The position numbers and the translations under genes are program-made. Under the pieces are notes generated by a model. That model did not search any database, was not told the origin of the DNA, and saw nothing but the letters and a program-made list of their open reading frames with translations. Below, piece by piece: positions 1 to 8,214 of a stretch of 64,000 nucleotides of DNA. The stretch spans positions 1-64,000 of the forward strand of contig NZ_SOBG01000002.1 of NCBI RefSeq assembly GCF_004365575.1, given 5' to 3'. Numbering within the stretch: the stretch's first letter is position 1; each line of letters begins with the position of its first letter. Origin of the DNA: Hypnocyclicus thermotrophus. Lineage in GTDB: Bacteria > Fusobacteriota > Fusobacteriia > Fusobacteriales > Fusobacteriaceae.

Positions 1-291
1 GAAGGAATAAGTGTAAGAGTAATAAATATGGGTACAATAAAACCATTAGATAAAGAAGCAGTATTAAAAGCATCAAAAGAAACAAAAGTAATATTTACAG
101 CAGAAGAACATAGTATAATAGGAGGATTAGGAGGAGCAGTAGCAGAATATTTAAGTGAAGCAAATCCAAGTAAAGTAGTGAGAATAGGAGTAGAAGATAG
201 ATTTGGTCAAAGTGGAAAGGGAGCCGAACTATTAGAAAAATATGGATTAACAAAAGAAGGAATAATTAAAAAAGTTAAAGAAAATTTATAA
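1..291 (+). CDS. Transketolase C-terminal subunit (partial, 5' end outside window)
   Basis: The frame is open from base 1, so the gene begins upstream of the window; only the last 96 residues are visible. They match the C-terminal domain of transketolase or the transketolase-like beta subunit: an Ala-Glu-Glu-His segment, a glycine-rich stretch (IGGLGGAVAEYL) and a final RFGQSG region followed by the helical tail typical of split transketolases. The enzyme moves two-carbon ketol units between sugar phosphates in the non-oxidative pentose phosphate pathway. In many anaerobes the N- and C-terminal halves are separate adjacent genes, so the N-terminal half probably lies just upstream (inference). 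1-deoxyxylulose-5-phosphate synthase shares this domain but is less likely for such a short tail. Confidence 0.85.
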   Translation, partial: EGISVRVINMGTIKPLDKEAVLKASKETKVIFTAEEHSIIGGLGGAVAEYLSEANPSKVVRIGVEDRFGQSGKGAELLEKYGLTKEGIIKKVKENL

Positions 292-297
292 AAAAAG

Positions 298-328
298 CCA
301 AAGTAAGATGCTCCGTGTCTTACTTTGG
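298..328 (+). terminator. Intrinsic terminator after the transketolase gene
   Basis: A perfect 11-bp stem (CCAAAGTAAGA paired with TCTTACTTTGG) closes a 9-nt loop just after the stop codon. The T-tract that follows is short and broken by A residues, so termination may be incomplete. Confidence 0.7.
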
Positions 329-329
329 A

Positions 330-372
330 TATTTTAATATATTCATAAATTTTCTATGAGTATATTAAAATA
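330..372. repeat. Long A+T-rich hairpin ahead of ftsX
   Basis: An inverted repeat of about 18 bp with one G-T wobble pairs 330-347 with 355-372 around a 7-nt loop. It ends about 18 bases before the ftsX start, just upstream of its ribosome-binding site. It could be a second, bidirectional terminator or a 5' mRNA structure affecting ftsX. Confidence 0.55.
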
Positions 373-390
373 AAAAAAAGGAGTAACAAT

Positions 391-1269
391 ATGAGAAAAG
401 AATTGTTATACATTTATAATCAAACTTTAGAGTTGACTACCAAAAAAGATAAAATATTAAGAAATAATATTTTTATTTTAGCAATAATATTTTTGTTGAT
501 TAACTTTTTTTTAGGATTTTTTCTAAATTTATATAAAATTGAGGGATATATTTCGGATAATATACAAATAAAAATTAATTTTTCTAAAAATTTAGATTTG
601 AAAAATATAAAAGATTTTGAGAAAAAAATTTTAGAAAATAAAAATATAGATTACGTAAAATTTCTCCCTCAAGATATGGCTTTTAAAAATTTAGAAGATG
701 AATTGGGAATGAAATTAGGGACAACAAATCCTTTGAATAATTCTATGATATTATATTTAAAAAATGTTAACAATTTAGAAGAACTAGGAAGAGTCGAATA
801 TGAATTAACTAAATATAGTGAAATTGAAGAAGTAATAATAAAAAGAGAATTTTTAGATAAACTTTTAAAATTAAAAAATAATATATTAAAAATATTAAAA
901 TTAGGAGCTATTATTCTTATAATCCCTTTAATTATACTGTTTTATTTTATATTTAATCTTAATTTTTCATATTTAGAAAAAGAAATATTACTAAAACATG
1001 AAACACATGAAGTGTCACATAATATTTTAATATTGATACCCTATTTTTTTAAAAAACTAATAGGATTAATAATAAGTTGGATAATAGCATATATAGTATT
1101 TATTCCATTTTATGATGAAATTATTTTGACTATTAATGGAATAGATCCTTTTATTGTATTAGCTTCGTTTAACGAAATTCAAGGTTATATCTTTTTATCT
1201 TTTGTTATAGTTGTTATTTTATTAATATTAGCTACTATTATAGGAAGAGTGAAAAAGTATGAAGAATAA
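391..1269 (+). CDS. ftsX: Cell-division protein FtsX
   Basis: FtsX is the permease-like half of the FtsEX complex, which uses cytoplasmic FtsE ATP hydrolysis to activate septal cell-wall hydrolases across the membrane. The 292-residue product has the family architecture: a short cytoplasmic N-terminus, a first membrane segment at about 27-47, an extracytoplasmic domain to about 165, and three further membrane segments at about 170-190, 215-238 and 262-285. Its length is normal. A GGAG ribosome-binding site lies 8-9 bases before the ATG. The end overlaps the envC-like start by 11 bases, which supports coupled translation with the partner it would control. The usual upstream neighbour ftsE is absent here; a transketolase gene takes its place. 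Confidence 0.85.
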   Translation: MRKELLYIYNQTLELTTKKDKILRNNIFILAIIFLLINFFLGFFLNLYKIEGYISDNIQIKINFSKNLDLKNIKDFEKKILENKNIDYVKFLPQDMAFKNLEDELGMKLGTTNPLNNSMILYLKNVNNLEELGRVEYELTKYSEIEEVIIKREFLDKLLKLKNNILKILKLGAIILIIPLIILFYFIFNLNFSYLEKEILLKHETHEVSHNILILIPYFFKKLIGLIISWIIAYIVFIPFYDEIILTINGIDPFIVLASFNEIQGYIFLSFVIVVILLILATIIGRVKKYEE

Positions 1270-2368
1270 AATATTAATAATAATAATATTTTTATTTTCT
1301 ATTTCATATGGTGAAGATTTAGATACTATAAGAGCAAAGGTAAACAATATAGATAAAACTATTGAAAAAAATAAAACAAGTATTGTAGAAGCTAAAAAGA
1401 AAGAAAAAGAAATTTTAAAAAAATTAGATAGAATTGAAAATGAGTTGAGTAAAATAACAAGTGATTATAGTGAAATGTTAAAAAAGTATAACACATTAAA
1501 TAAAAATGTTGAATATGCAGAAAAAAATTTAAAAATAATTGACGAAGAATTGTTAGATATAACTCTACAATATCAGAATGTTATAAAAAAAATTGAAACA
1601 AAGTTTTATCTACAAAAAGAATTATTAAATAATATTGAAAATGAATTTAAAAAAGATGAATATATTTCATTATTAAATAATTTTAAAGAAAAAATATCTA
1701 AAATTAATTATTTTAAAACAAAAGTAGAAGAAGTACAAGAGAAAATTTTATTAGAAAAAAATGAAATAGGAAGTTTAACAAAAAAGCTTTATATAAAACA
1801 AAAAGAAATGAAAAATAAACAAAAAGAACATGCAACTTTAGTTAAGCAATTAAAAAGGCAAGAATATTATTTATCAAATAGAATACAAGTTTTACGTAAA
1901 GAAAAATTAGAAGCTGAAAAACAGATAGAAAAGATAATTCAAGAAAGAGCAAAACAAGCAGGTATTGCAACAGTACAAATAATATTAAAACAATTAGGTG
2001 AAATGTTAGTTCCTGTTAAAGGTAAAATAATAAAATATTTTGGTGAAGAAAAAATAAATGATATAACAATGCAAGGAATAGAAATAAAATCTTATTTGGG
2101 TGCAGATGTAAAAGCTATAAATAAAGGGAAAGTTATATTTGCACAAAAATTTTCTGGATTAGGAAATCTTGTAATGATAGATCATGGATATAATTTTGTT
2201 TCTGTATATGGTAATTTGATAAAATTAAATGTAAAAGAAGGTGAAATTGTCTCAAAAGGAGAAAATATTGGACTTTTAGGGTTTTCAAGTGATAGAGAAC
2301 CAGTATTATATTTTGAAACGAGAGTTTCAGCAGTAAGCACTGATCCAATAATATTTTTGAAAAAATAG
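1259..2368 (+). CDS. EnvC-like murein hydrolase activator with degenerate LytM domain
   Basis: The product has a signal peptide (about 1-18), a long coiled coil rich in Lys and Glu (about 20-240) and a C-terminal LytM/M23-type domain (about 250-369). In active M23 peptidases zinc is held by HxxxD and HxH; here the first site reads MQGIE and the second VLYFE, so the metal ligands are missing. This is the pattern of EnvC, a non-catalytic activator of cell-wall amidases that is recruited through its coiled coil to FtsX. The 11-base overlap with ftsX fits that partnership. The likely role is periplasmic activation of amidases at the septum. An active peptidase is unlikely from the residues seen. 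Confidence 0.8.
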   Translation: MKNKILIIIIFLFSISYGEDLDTIRAKVNNIDKTIEKNKTSIVEAKKKEKEILKKLDRIENELSKITSDYSEMLKKYNTLNKNVEYAEKNLKIIDEELLDITLQYQNVIKKIETKFYLQKELLNNIENEFKKDEYISLLNNFKEKISKINYFKTKVEEVQEKILLEKNEIGSLTKKLYIKQKEMKNKQKEHATLVKQLKRQEYYLSNRIQVLRKEKLEAEKQIEKIIQERAKQAGIATVQIILKQLGEMLVPVKGKIIKYFGEEKINDITMQGIEIKSYLGADVKAINKGKVIFAQKFSGLGNLVMIDHGYNFVSVYGNLIKLNVKEGEIVSKGENIGLLGFSSDREPVLYFETRVSAVSTDPIIFLKK

Positions 2369-2384
2369 ATAGCTAGGAGGGGAA

Positions 2385-2903
2385 ATGCTATATTTTTTAT
2401 CGGTATTTATATTAATAATAGCTTCAGGATTATTAGTATACTTAATAAAAAATCATAAAAAAATTAAAGATTTTAGAAAAGGATTAGAAAAAGATTTAAA
2501 TACAGAAAAAATATATAAGTATATTCAAATGAAAGGGTATAAAATTATTCAAAATAAAGTATATTCGTACTATATGCTATTGAATGGAAAATATGCTGAA
2601 ATACAATTAAAACCCGAATTAACAGTAACTAAAAATGGTAAAAAATACGCAGTTATTATAAATAAAGATAAAGAAATAGAAAAAAATACTGAATTAAGAA
2701 AAAAAATAGCAGAGATTTATTATACTGGATATTTTTTCGGTGTAATAGTGTATAATGTTAATAACACAAAATTAGATAAAATAATATATGTAAACAGAAA
2801 AGAAAGATATAATAAAAAAGTTTTCCAAATATTAATAGTAATAATTATGATTTTATCTACATTATGTAGTTTCTATACACTTAATTTCTTTTTAAATAGA
2901 TAG
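2385..2903 (+). CDS. Hypothetical protein with N- and C-terminal membrane segments
   Basis: This 172-residue protein is not recognised with confidence. It has a membrane helix at about 2-21, a basic soluble middle (22-145) and a second helix at about 147-168. The middle contains a KPELTVTKNGKKYAVIINK segment that loosely resembles the beta-hairpin core of PD-(D/E)xK nuclease-like folds, but the acidic residue of the E-x-K half is replaced by Ile, so a nuclease should not be assumed. An AGGAGGGG ribosome-binding site (2374-2381) sits a few bases before the ATG. It lies between envC and nadK in the same run of genes, which suggests co-transcription and perhaps an envelope role. Confidence 0.7.
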   Translation: MLYFLSVFILIIASGLLVYLIKNHKKIKDFRKGLEKDLNTEKIYKYIQMKGYKIIQNKVYSYYMLLNGKYAEIQLKPELTVTKNGKKYAVIINKDKEIEKNTELRKKIAEIYYTGYFFGVIVYNVNNTKLDKIIYVNRKERYNKKVFQILIVIIMILSTLCSFYTLNFFLNR

Positions 2904-2911
2904 GAGAATTT

Positions 2912-3721
2912 ATGTTTAAAAATGTTTATATTATATATAATACAGATAAAATAGAAGCTATAAATTTTTATAAAGAAAGTTGTAAATATTTAAAAAAAAA
3001 AGGTGTAAAAATTTTAGATGAAAAAAATATTCATAAAGCAGAATTTTTTATTATAATTGGTGGCGATGGAACATTATTACATGCTAGCCATAAAATTTAT
3101 AAATATAAAAAACCAATTTTAGGTATTAATAAAGGAAATCTTGGATTTTTAACGGAGATTAAAAGTGGAGAAGCTTTTCAAATGTATGATGAAGTTTTAA
3201 GAAATAAATTTAAAGTTTCTAAAAGAAAGTTTATAAAAATATTATATAAAAACAAAGAAATTTTAGGACTAAATGAAGCTGTTATTGCAAAAGATGGTAT
3301 AAATAGTAAAATGATAAATATAAAAGCAGAAATAAATAAACAGTATTTAACAACATATAGAGCTGATGGAGTAATAGTATCAACTCCAACAGGTTCAACA
3401 GCTTATTCTTTATCTGTTGGTGGTCCGATTATATCTCCAGAGCTCGATGTAATGATTATAAATCCTATTGCACCACATACATTAACGGCACGCCCATTAA
3501 TAGTAAATAGTAACAAAAAAATTGAATTTAAAATAGAAAATAATACAAAAACTTATTTGCTAGTTGACGGAAGAGAAAGCATTAGGTTAAATTGTGGAGA
3601 TAAAATAGAGATTACTATGTCAAGTGAATATATTGAGCTTATAGAATCTAAAAATAGAGATTATTATTCAGTACTTAGAGAAAAATTAAAATGGGGAGAT
3701 ACGCATGCTAAAAGAACTTAG
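2912..3721 (+). CDS. nadK: NAD kinase
   Basis: This cytoplasmic enzyme phosphorylates NAD to NADP with ATP or polyphosphate. The family signature GGDGT is at residues 50-54 with the catalytic Asp at 52. It is followed by GINKGNLGFLTE, the TPTGSTAYSLSVGGPI block and the NPIAPHTLTARP segment, all in the expected order. The length of 269 residues is typical of bacterial NadK. An AGGAG site precedes the ATG. The last 17 bases overlap recN, whose ribosome-binding site lies inside nadK, so the two are probably translationally coupled. nadK-recN adjacency is common in bacteria. Confidence 0.93.
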   Translation: MFKNVYIIYNTDKIEAINFYKESCKYLKKKGVKILDEKNIHKAEFFIIIGGDGTLLHASHKIYKYKKPILGINKGNLGFLTEIKSGEAFQMYDEVLRNKFKVSKRKFIKILYKNKEILGLNEAVIAKDGINSKMINIKAEINKQYLTTYRADGVIVSTPTGSTAYSLSVGGPIISPELDVMIINPIAPHTLTARPLIVNSNKKIEFKIENNTKTYLLVDGRESIRLNCGDKIEITMSSEYIELIESKNRDYYSVLREKLKWGDTHAKRT

Positions 3722-5366
3722 AATAGAGAATTTAGCAATTATTGAAAAATTATATTTAGAATTTGAATCAAGTTTAGTTGTATTAACTGGAGAAACAGGA
3801 GCAGGAAAATCTATTATATTAGATGGAATAAATCTTTTAATAGGTGAAAGATCAACTCAAGAAATGATAAGAGACGGAGCAGATAAACTCTTAGCAGAGG
3901 GTATTTTTGAGATAAATAATAGACAAATAGAATATTTAAAAGAATTAGATATTGAAGTAGACGATAATGAAATTATTGTCCAAAGAATAATAGAAAGAGC
4001 GGGAAAAGGAAAAGCTTTTGTAAATGGTAGAAGAGTTCCTTTAAATTTATTAAAAAATATTATGGGAACTTTAGTTGATTTAGTAGGACAACATACTCAT
4101 CAAGCACTTTTAGAAAAAGAATATCATTTAAAGCTATTAGATAGATTTTTAACTGAAGAAGAAAAAAAAATAAAAGAAAGATTAGAAGAAACAGTCAATA
4201 AATATAATAGTTTAAATAAAGAATTAAAATTATTAAAAGATGAAGAAAAAGATCTTAGAGAAAAAAAAGATCTATATGAATATCAAATAAATGAAATTGA
4301 TTCTTTAAATTTAAAATTAGGAGAAGATGAAGAATTAGAAGAAGAATATAAAAAATTATTTAATTCAGGGAAAATAAAAGAAAATTTAGAAAAATCTTTA
4401 ATGCTTCTCCGAGAAGACGAGATAAATGCATTGTCAATAATAGGAATGGCGAAAAGAAATTTAGAATACATATCTAAGTATGGAAAAGAATACGAAGATA
4501 TATTAGAAAACTTAAATAAAGTTTACTATGAACTAGAAGATGTGGTATACTATATTGGAGATCAAAATGATAATATTGAAAATAATGACTTTAGATTAAA
4601 TGAAATTGTCGATAGATTAGATAAGATTAATAATTTAAAGAAAAAATATAATATGGAATTAGAAGAAATTTTAAATTATAAAGAGGAAATAGAAGAGAAA
4701 TTAAGTAAAATAGATTATAATAGTTTTGAATTAACAAATTTGGAAAATAGTATTCAAGAGATAAAAAAGAAATATTTAAAATATGCAAAAGATTTATCTG
4801 GAATTAGGAAAAAAATAGCTCAAAATATAGAAGAAATGCTTATAAATGAATTTAAAGATTTAAAAATGGAAATGGCAAAATTTAAGGTTTTTTTCGATGA
4901 AAATAATGATATATCAAAAGACGGAATTGATAGTATAGAATTTATGATAACTACAAATATAGGGCAAGATTATAAACCGTTGAATAAAATAGTTTCTGGA
5001 GGAGAAATTTCTAGAATTATGTTATCATTAAAATCTATATTTTCAAAAGTTGATAGTATACCTATACTTATTTTTGATGAAATAGATACTGGTGTTGGTG
5101 GAGAAACTGTTAGAAAAGTGGCAGAAAAACTTAAAAATATAGGAGAAAATGTACAGGTAATATGTATAACACATTCTCCAAATATAGCGGCGAAAGCAAA
5201 ACAACAATTTTATATAGAAAAAAAAATAATAGATAAGAAAACAATAACAATAGTAAAAGAGTTAAAAGGGAAAGAAAGGCTAAATGAAATAGCAAGAATG
5301 TTAGCGGGTGATAATATTACTGATGCAGTAATTAATCATGCAAGCGAGCTTTTAAAGGAGGGATAG
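3705..5366 (+). CDS. recN: DNA repair protein RecN
   Basis: RecN is an SMC-like ATPase that acts early in double-strand-break repair by holding DNA ends together. The 553 residues show the expected order: Walker A (GETGAGKS, 29-36), a glutamine-loop region, two coiled-coil arms (about 145-395), an ABC signature around VSGGEISRIMLSL (about 428) and Walker B with the catalytic Glu (LIFDEIDTGVGGE, about 453-466). The ATG at 3705 lies within nadK and is preceded by GGGGAG. The cheX-like gene begins 3 bases after its stop, suggesting one transcript. Confidence 0.95.
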   Translation: MLKELRIENLAIIEKLYLEFESSLVVLTGETGAGKSIILDGINLLIGERSTQEMIRDGADKLLAEGIFEINNRQIEYLKELDIEVDDNEIIVQRIIERAGKGKAFVNGRRVPLNLLKNIMGTLVDLVGQHTHQALLEKEYHLKLLDRFLTEEEKKIKERLEETVNKYNSLNKELKLLKDEEKDLREKKDLYEYQINEIDSLNLKLGEDEELEEEYKKLFNSGKIKENLEKSLMLLREDEINALSIIGMAKRNLEYISKYGKEYEDILENLNKVYYELEDVVYYIGDQNDNIENNDFRLNEIVDRLDKINNLKKKYNMELEEILNYKEEIEEKLSKIDYNSFELTNLENSIQEIKKKYLKYAKDLSGIRKKIAQNIEEMLINEFKDLKMEMAKFKVFFDENNDISKDGIDSIEFMITTNIGQDYKPLNKIVSGGEISRIMLSLKSIFSKVDSIPILIFDEIDTGVGGETVRKVAEKLKNIGENVQVICITHSPNIAAKAKQQFYIEKKIIDKKTITIVKELKGKERLNEIARMLAGDNITDAVINHASELLKEG

Positions 5367-5368
5367 TA

Positions 5369-5836
5369 ATGGCATACAGGGAAAAGCTACATGAATCATT
5401 AAAGCAAACAACAAAAAAATTAATTGCACATGAGCCTATAATAAATGAGGTTGGAGTTATTAAGTCACCATTAGATTTAGAAGATTTTACTATTATAGTA
5501 GGAATGGTGGGTAAGATTGAAGGACAATTAATTTTTGGATTTGAAAAAGATATTTTAAAGAAAATTGCACAAAATATGGGGGAATTAGAAGATTTTACAA
5601 ATGATCATCTTTCTATTAGCTTAATATCTGAATTTTCTAATATATTAACTGGTAATGCAGTAACTTATTTATCAGAACACGGATATGAAGGTATAAAAAT
5701 TACACCTCCTTCTATTGTAATGGGACAAGATATTAATTTATCTACTAAATTAGAAGAGATACATAAATATTTATTAACATTTGATGATAATATAGGAGTT
5801 ATTTCTCTTTATGTTGCATTAAAACATAATAATTAA
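5369..5836 (+). CDS. CheX-like chemotaxis phosphatase, first copy
   Basis: The 155-residue protein has the CheC/CheX fold pattern: beta-rich repeats with the helix motif ExxN (Glu88-Phe-Ser-Asn91), followed by Leu-Thr-Gly-Asn. In CheX and CheC this Glu/Asn pair inserts into phosphorylated CheY and speeds its dephosphorylation. Only one ExxN is present, as in CheX. The gene follows recN after 2 bases, with AAGGAGGG inside the recN end. A second, divergent homologue lies 18 bases downstream. There are no flagellar genes, cheY or cheA in the window, so the response regulator served is unknown. Confidence 0.75.
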   Translation: MAYREKLHESLKQTTKKLIAHEPIINEVGVIKSPLDLEDFTIIVGMVGKIEGQLIFGFEKDILKKIAQNMGELEDFTNDHLSISLISEFSNILTGNAVTYLSEHGYEGIKITPPSIVMGQDINLSTKLEEIHKYLLTFDDNIGVISLYVALKHNN

Positions 5837-5854
5837 GCAAGGAGGAACAATTAT

Positions 5855-6313
5855 ATGAATGTTGAATATATTAATCCGTTTACACAAGCAACATTTGATG
5901 TGTTGAATATGTTGGGAGCATTTTCACCTAAAATAGGAAAGTTATCTGTAAAAAATGAGCCGGTACCGAGTTATGGAGTATCTGTTATTGTTGGAGTAAT
6001 AGGGAATATAAAAGGACAAATAGTATATAGTTTTACAGAAGATACAGCAAGAGGAATTGCTTCCGCAATGATGATGGGAATGCCAGTAGAGGCTTTTGAT
6101 GAAATGGCAAAATCAGCAGTATCAGAGCTTGCAAATATGATAAGTGGGAATGCAAGTACTGGAATAGCAGCAAAAGGATTAGAAGTAGATATTTCACCAC
6201 CTACATTAATAACAGGTAATAATGTGAGAATAACTTCAAATGTAAAACAAACAGTAGTAGTACCTATTGAAACTACAGCTGGTGTAATTGAAGTAAATAT
6301 AGCAGTGGAGTAA
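5855..6313 (+). CDS. CheX-like chemotaxis phosphatase, second copy
   Basis: This is a 152-residue homologue of the preceding protein. The ExxN motif is Glu91-Leu-Ala-Asn94 followed by MISGNAS, closer to the classical CheX sequence than the first copy. The protein is rich in small and hydrophobic residues (the VSVIVGVIGNIKGQIVYSF strand region) as expected for the CheX fold. A strong AAGGAGG precedes the ATG. The tandem pair may form a heterodimer, since CheX works as a dimer, or serve two different receivers (inference). Confidence 0.78.
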   Translation: MNVEYINPFTQATFDVLNMLGAFSPKIGKLSVKNEPVPSYGVSVIVGVIGNIKGQIVYSFTEDTARGIASAMMMGMPVEAFDEMAKSAVSELANMISGNASTGIAAKGLEVDISPPTLITGNNVRITSNVKQTVVVPIETTAGVIEVNIAVE

Positions 6314-6320
6314 AAATATA

Positions 6321-7187
6321 ATGAATGAAATTAATATAAAAGAATTAAAAAACTTTTTAAATTATTTACAAACTGAAAAATACTTTGCAAAAAACACTTT
6401 AGAATCCTATAAAATAGATTTAGAAGTTTTTTTTTCAATGTTAAATAAAAATTATGATGATATAACAGAAGAAGATATTTTAGAACACATTGAAATATTA
6501 AGAGAAAAATATACTCAAAATACTGTAAATAGAAAAGTTACAACTTATAAAAAATTTTTTAAATATCTTTATAAAAATAAAAAAATAAAAAAATTAATAA
6601 CAGAAAACATAAAAAATTTAAGACAAATAAATTATATTCCTGAAAGTTTATCAAAATTAGATATTAAAAGAATTATAGAGAATTGTGATAACGATAAAAA
6701 AGGGGCACGGGATAAGTTAGTAATTTATTTATTAATAAATACTGGATTATTAATTTCAGAAATATTATCTATAAAGAAAAGTGATATAGTAGATAAAAAA
6801 TATTTAAAATATTCACATAAAAAATATCCTAAAATGATAGAGTTGCAAAATGATACTTTGGAATTATTAGATGAATTCATTGAAAAAAATAATATAGAAG
6901 ATAATGATTATATTTTTTTAGGATTAACTAGACAAAATTTTGCAGCAAGATTAAAAAAATATGTAAAAAAAGCAGGAATAAATCGAAATATATATCCTAA
7001 TATGTTTAGAAATACATTAGCACTTGATTTATTGGAAAAAGGTGAAGATATAAAAAATATAAAAGAAAAGCTAAATTATATAAACATTTCAAGAGCTGGT
7101 ATATATAGTATTCGAAATAAAAAAAGTATAAAAGATATTTATAATGAAATAGCAATAGGAGATTGGGATGTATCAGAAAATATTTAA
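6321..7187 (+). CDS. XerC/XerD-like tyrosine recombinase homologue, probably catalytically dead
   Basis: The 288 residues have the full Xer architecture: an N-terminal SAM-like core-binding domain (about 5-95) and a C-terminal catalytic-type domain (about 110-280). Aligned on the conserved blocks, the nucleophile Tyr262 and the second Arg (Arg230) remain. The first Arg is Leu144 (TGLLISE where Xer has TGLRVSE), the HxLR His is Asn227 and the LGH His is Tyr253. Tyr253 and Tyr262 keep the normal 9-residue spacing, so the alignment is firm. Strand cleavage is therefore doubtful; it may bind DNA or regulate a partner Xer. It overlaps the TPR gene by 20 bases. Confidence 0.8.
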   Translation: MNEINIKELKNFLNYLQTEKYFAKNTLESYKIDLEVFFSMLNKNYDDITEEDILEHIEILREKYTQNTVNRKVTTYKKFFKYLYKNKKIKKLITENIKNLRQINYIPESLSKLDIKRIIENCDNDKKGARDKLVIYLLINTGLLISEILSIKKSDIVDKKYLKYSHKKYPKMIELQNDTLELLDEFIEKNNIEDNDYIFLGLTRQNFAARLKKYVKKAGINRNIYPNMFRNTLALDLLEKGEDIKNIKEKLNYINISRAGIYSIRNKKSIKDIYNEIAIGDWDVSENI

Positions 7188-7671
7188 TGCCCTAGGAGAA
7201 GAATATTTAGAAATAAAAAAGTTATTTCTAAATAAAGAATTAATATTAGCTTATGAAAAATTAAATGAATATGAAAAAACAAAAAAAAATAAAAATTATA
7301 TTTATTTTTTAAAAGCATTAATATGGATAATTCAAAAAAAAAATAAAAAATCTTTAGAATATTTTGAAAAAATTAAATATGAAGATATAAAATTATTAAT
7401 AGGTAAAGATGAATATTTAGAAATATTAGGAACAATATATTTAGAAGAAAAAAAATATTTAGAAGCGGCAAAATATCTTCAAGAAGCATTAACTATAAAT
7501 AAAACTAATATTAATGCTAAGTTTAATTTAGGAATCATTTATATTCATTTAAAAGATTATAAAAATGCTTATAAGACATTTTTAGAATTAGAAAAATATA
7601 ATATAAAAAATAATGAATTAAAAGAAAGTATTAAAAAAAATATTATAACCTTAGAAAAGGTAATGAATTAA
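7168..7671 (+). CDS. TPR-repeat protein
   Basis: This is a 167-residue helical protein of about four tetratricopeptide-like repeats; the clearest are at about 85-150 (EYLEILGTIYLEEKKYLEAA and NAKFNLGIIYIHLKDYKNAY). There is no signal peptide or membrane segment, so it is probably a cytoplasmic adaptor. The start lies inside the recombinase-like gene (20-base overlap), implying translational coupling and possibly a shared function. The stop codon is in the loop of a terminator hairpin, so this is the last gene of the long run that starts at ftsX. No specific partner can be named. Confidence 0.75.
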   Translation: MYQKIFNALGEEYLEIKKLFLNKELILAYEKLNEYEKTKKNKNYIYFLKALIWIIQKKNKKSLEYFEKIKYEDIKLLIGKDEYLEILGTIYLEEKKYLEAAKYLQEALTINKTNINAKFNLGIIYIHLKDYKNAYKTFLELEKYNIKNNELKESIKKNIITLEKVMN

Positions 7672-7690
7672 AATTCATTACCTTTATTTA
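7656..7690 (+). terminator. Terminator overlapping the TPR gene stop
   Basis: A 13-bp perfect stem pairs 7656-7668 with 7673-7685 around a 4-nt loop that contains part of the stop codon, followed by a T-rich tail. It ends the ftsX-to-TPR transcription unit. Confidence 0.85.
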
Positions 7691-7753
7691 TAAGTAATAA
7701 AATATAAAATGAAATATTTATATTATTATTTTATCTTTGAAAGGAGAATTTTA

Positions 7754-8206
7754 ATGGATAAAACTAATGTTGAAAGTTTTAAATTAGATCATACAAAAGT
7801 AAAAGCACCATATCTTAGAATTGCTAAAGATCTAGAATATAACGGTGTTAAAGTAAGAAAATTTGATTTAAGATTTTGTCAGCCAAATAAAGAAGCAATG
7901 GAAACAGGAGCTATTCATGCAATAGAACATATTATGGCAGAGGAATTTAATAATTCAGAATATGGAATAAAAGAAATTATAGATTTTTCACCTATGGGAT
8001 GTAGAACAGGGTTTTATATTATAATGTTTACTGAATTTGATCAAAAAGAATTATTAGAAAAAATAAAATTTTATTTAAATAATTTATTAAAATATGATGA
8101 AATACCAGCTGCAAATGAAATACAATGTGGAAATTATAAAGATATGGATTTAAAAAGAGCAAAAGAAATAGTAAAAAAAGTAGTTAATAATTTAGAGTTG
8201 TTTTAA
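7754..8206 (+). CDS. luxS: S-ribosylhomocysteine lyase LuxS
   Basis: LuxS splits S-ribosylhomocysteine into homocysteine and the precursor of autoinducer-2, as part of the activated methyl cycle. The metal site HxxEH is at 55-59 (HAIEH), the catalytic Cys is in GCRTGFY (Cys83), and the third metal ligand is in QCGNYKDMDL (about Cys125). The length of 150 residues is standard. A frame-open ATG exists 45 bases upstream, but the AAGGAG at 7741-7746 and the conserved N-terminus support the start used here. It sits between two terminators and so appears monocistronic. Confidence 0.96.
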   Translation: MDKTNVESFKLDHTKVKAPYLRIAKDLEYNGVKVRKFDLRFCQPNKEAMETGAIHAIEHIMAEEFNNSEYGIKEIIDFSPMGCRTGFYIIMFTEFDQKELLEKIKFYLNNLLKYDEIPAANEIQCGNYKDMDLKRAKEIVKKVVNNLELF

Positions 8207-8214
8207 AAATAAAA

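Noticed and set aside
2133-2348. Minus-strand open frame inside the envC-like gene
   Set aside because: It is a shadow of a clear plus-strand gene, lacks a ribosome-binding site and gives a low-complexity Leu/His/Gln-rich product.
2624-2680. PD-(D/E)xK nuclease call for the 2385-2903 protein
   Set aside because: Only half the motif is present and the key acidic residue is missing, so an enzymatic function was not claimed.
7709-7753. Extra 15 residues at the luxS N-terminus
   Set aside because: AAGGAG lies inside this extension and the conserved LuxS start begins at 7754.
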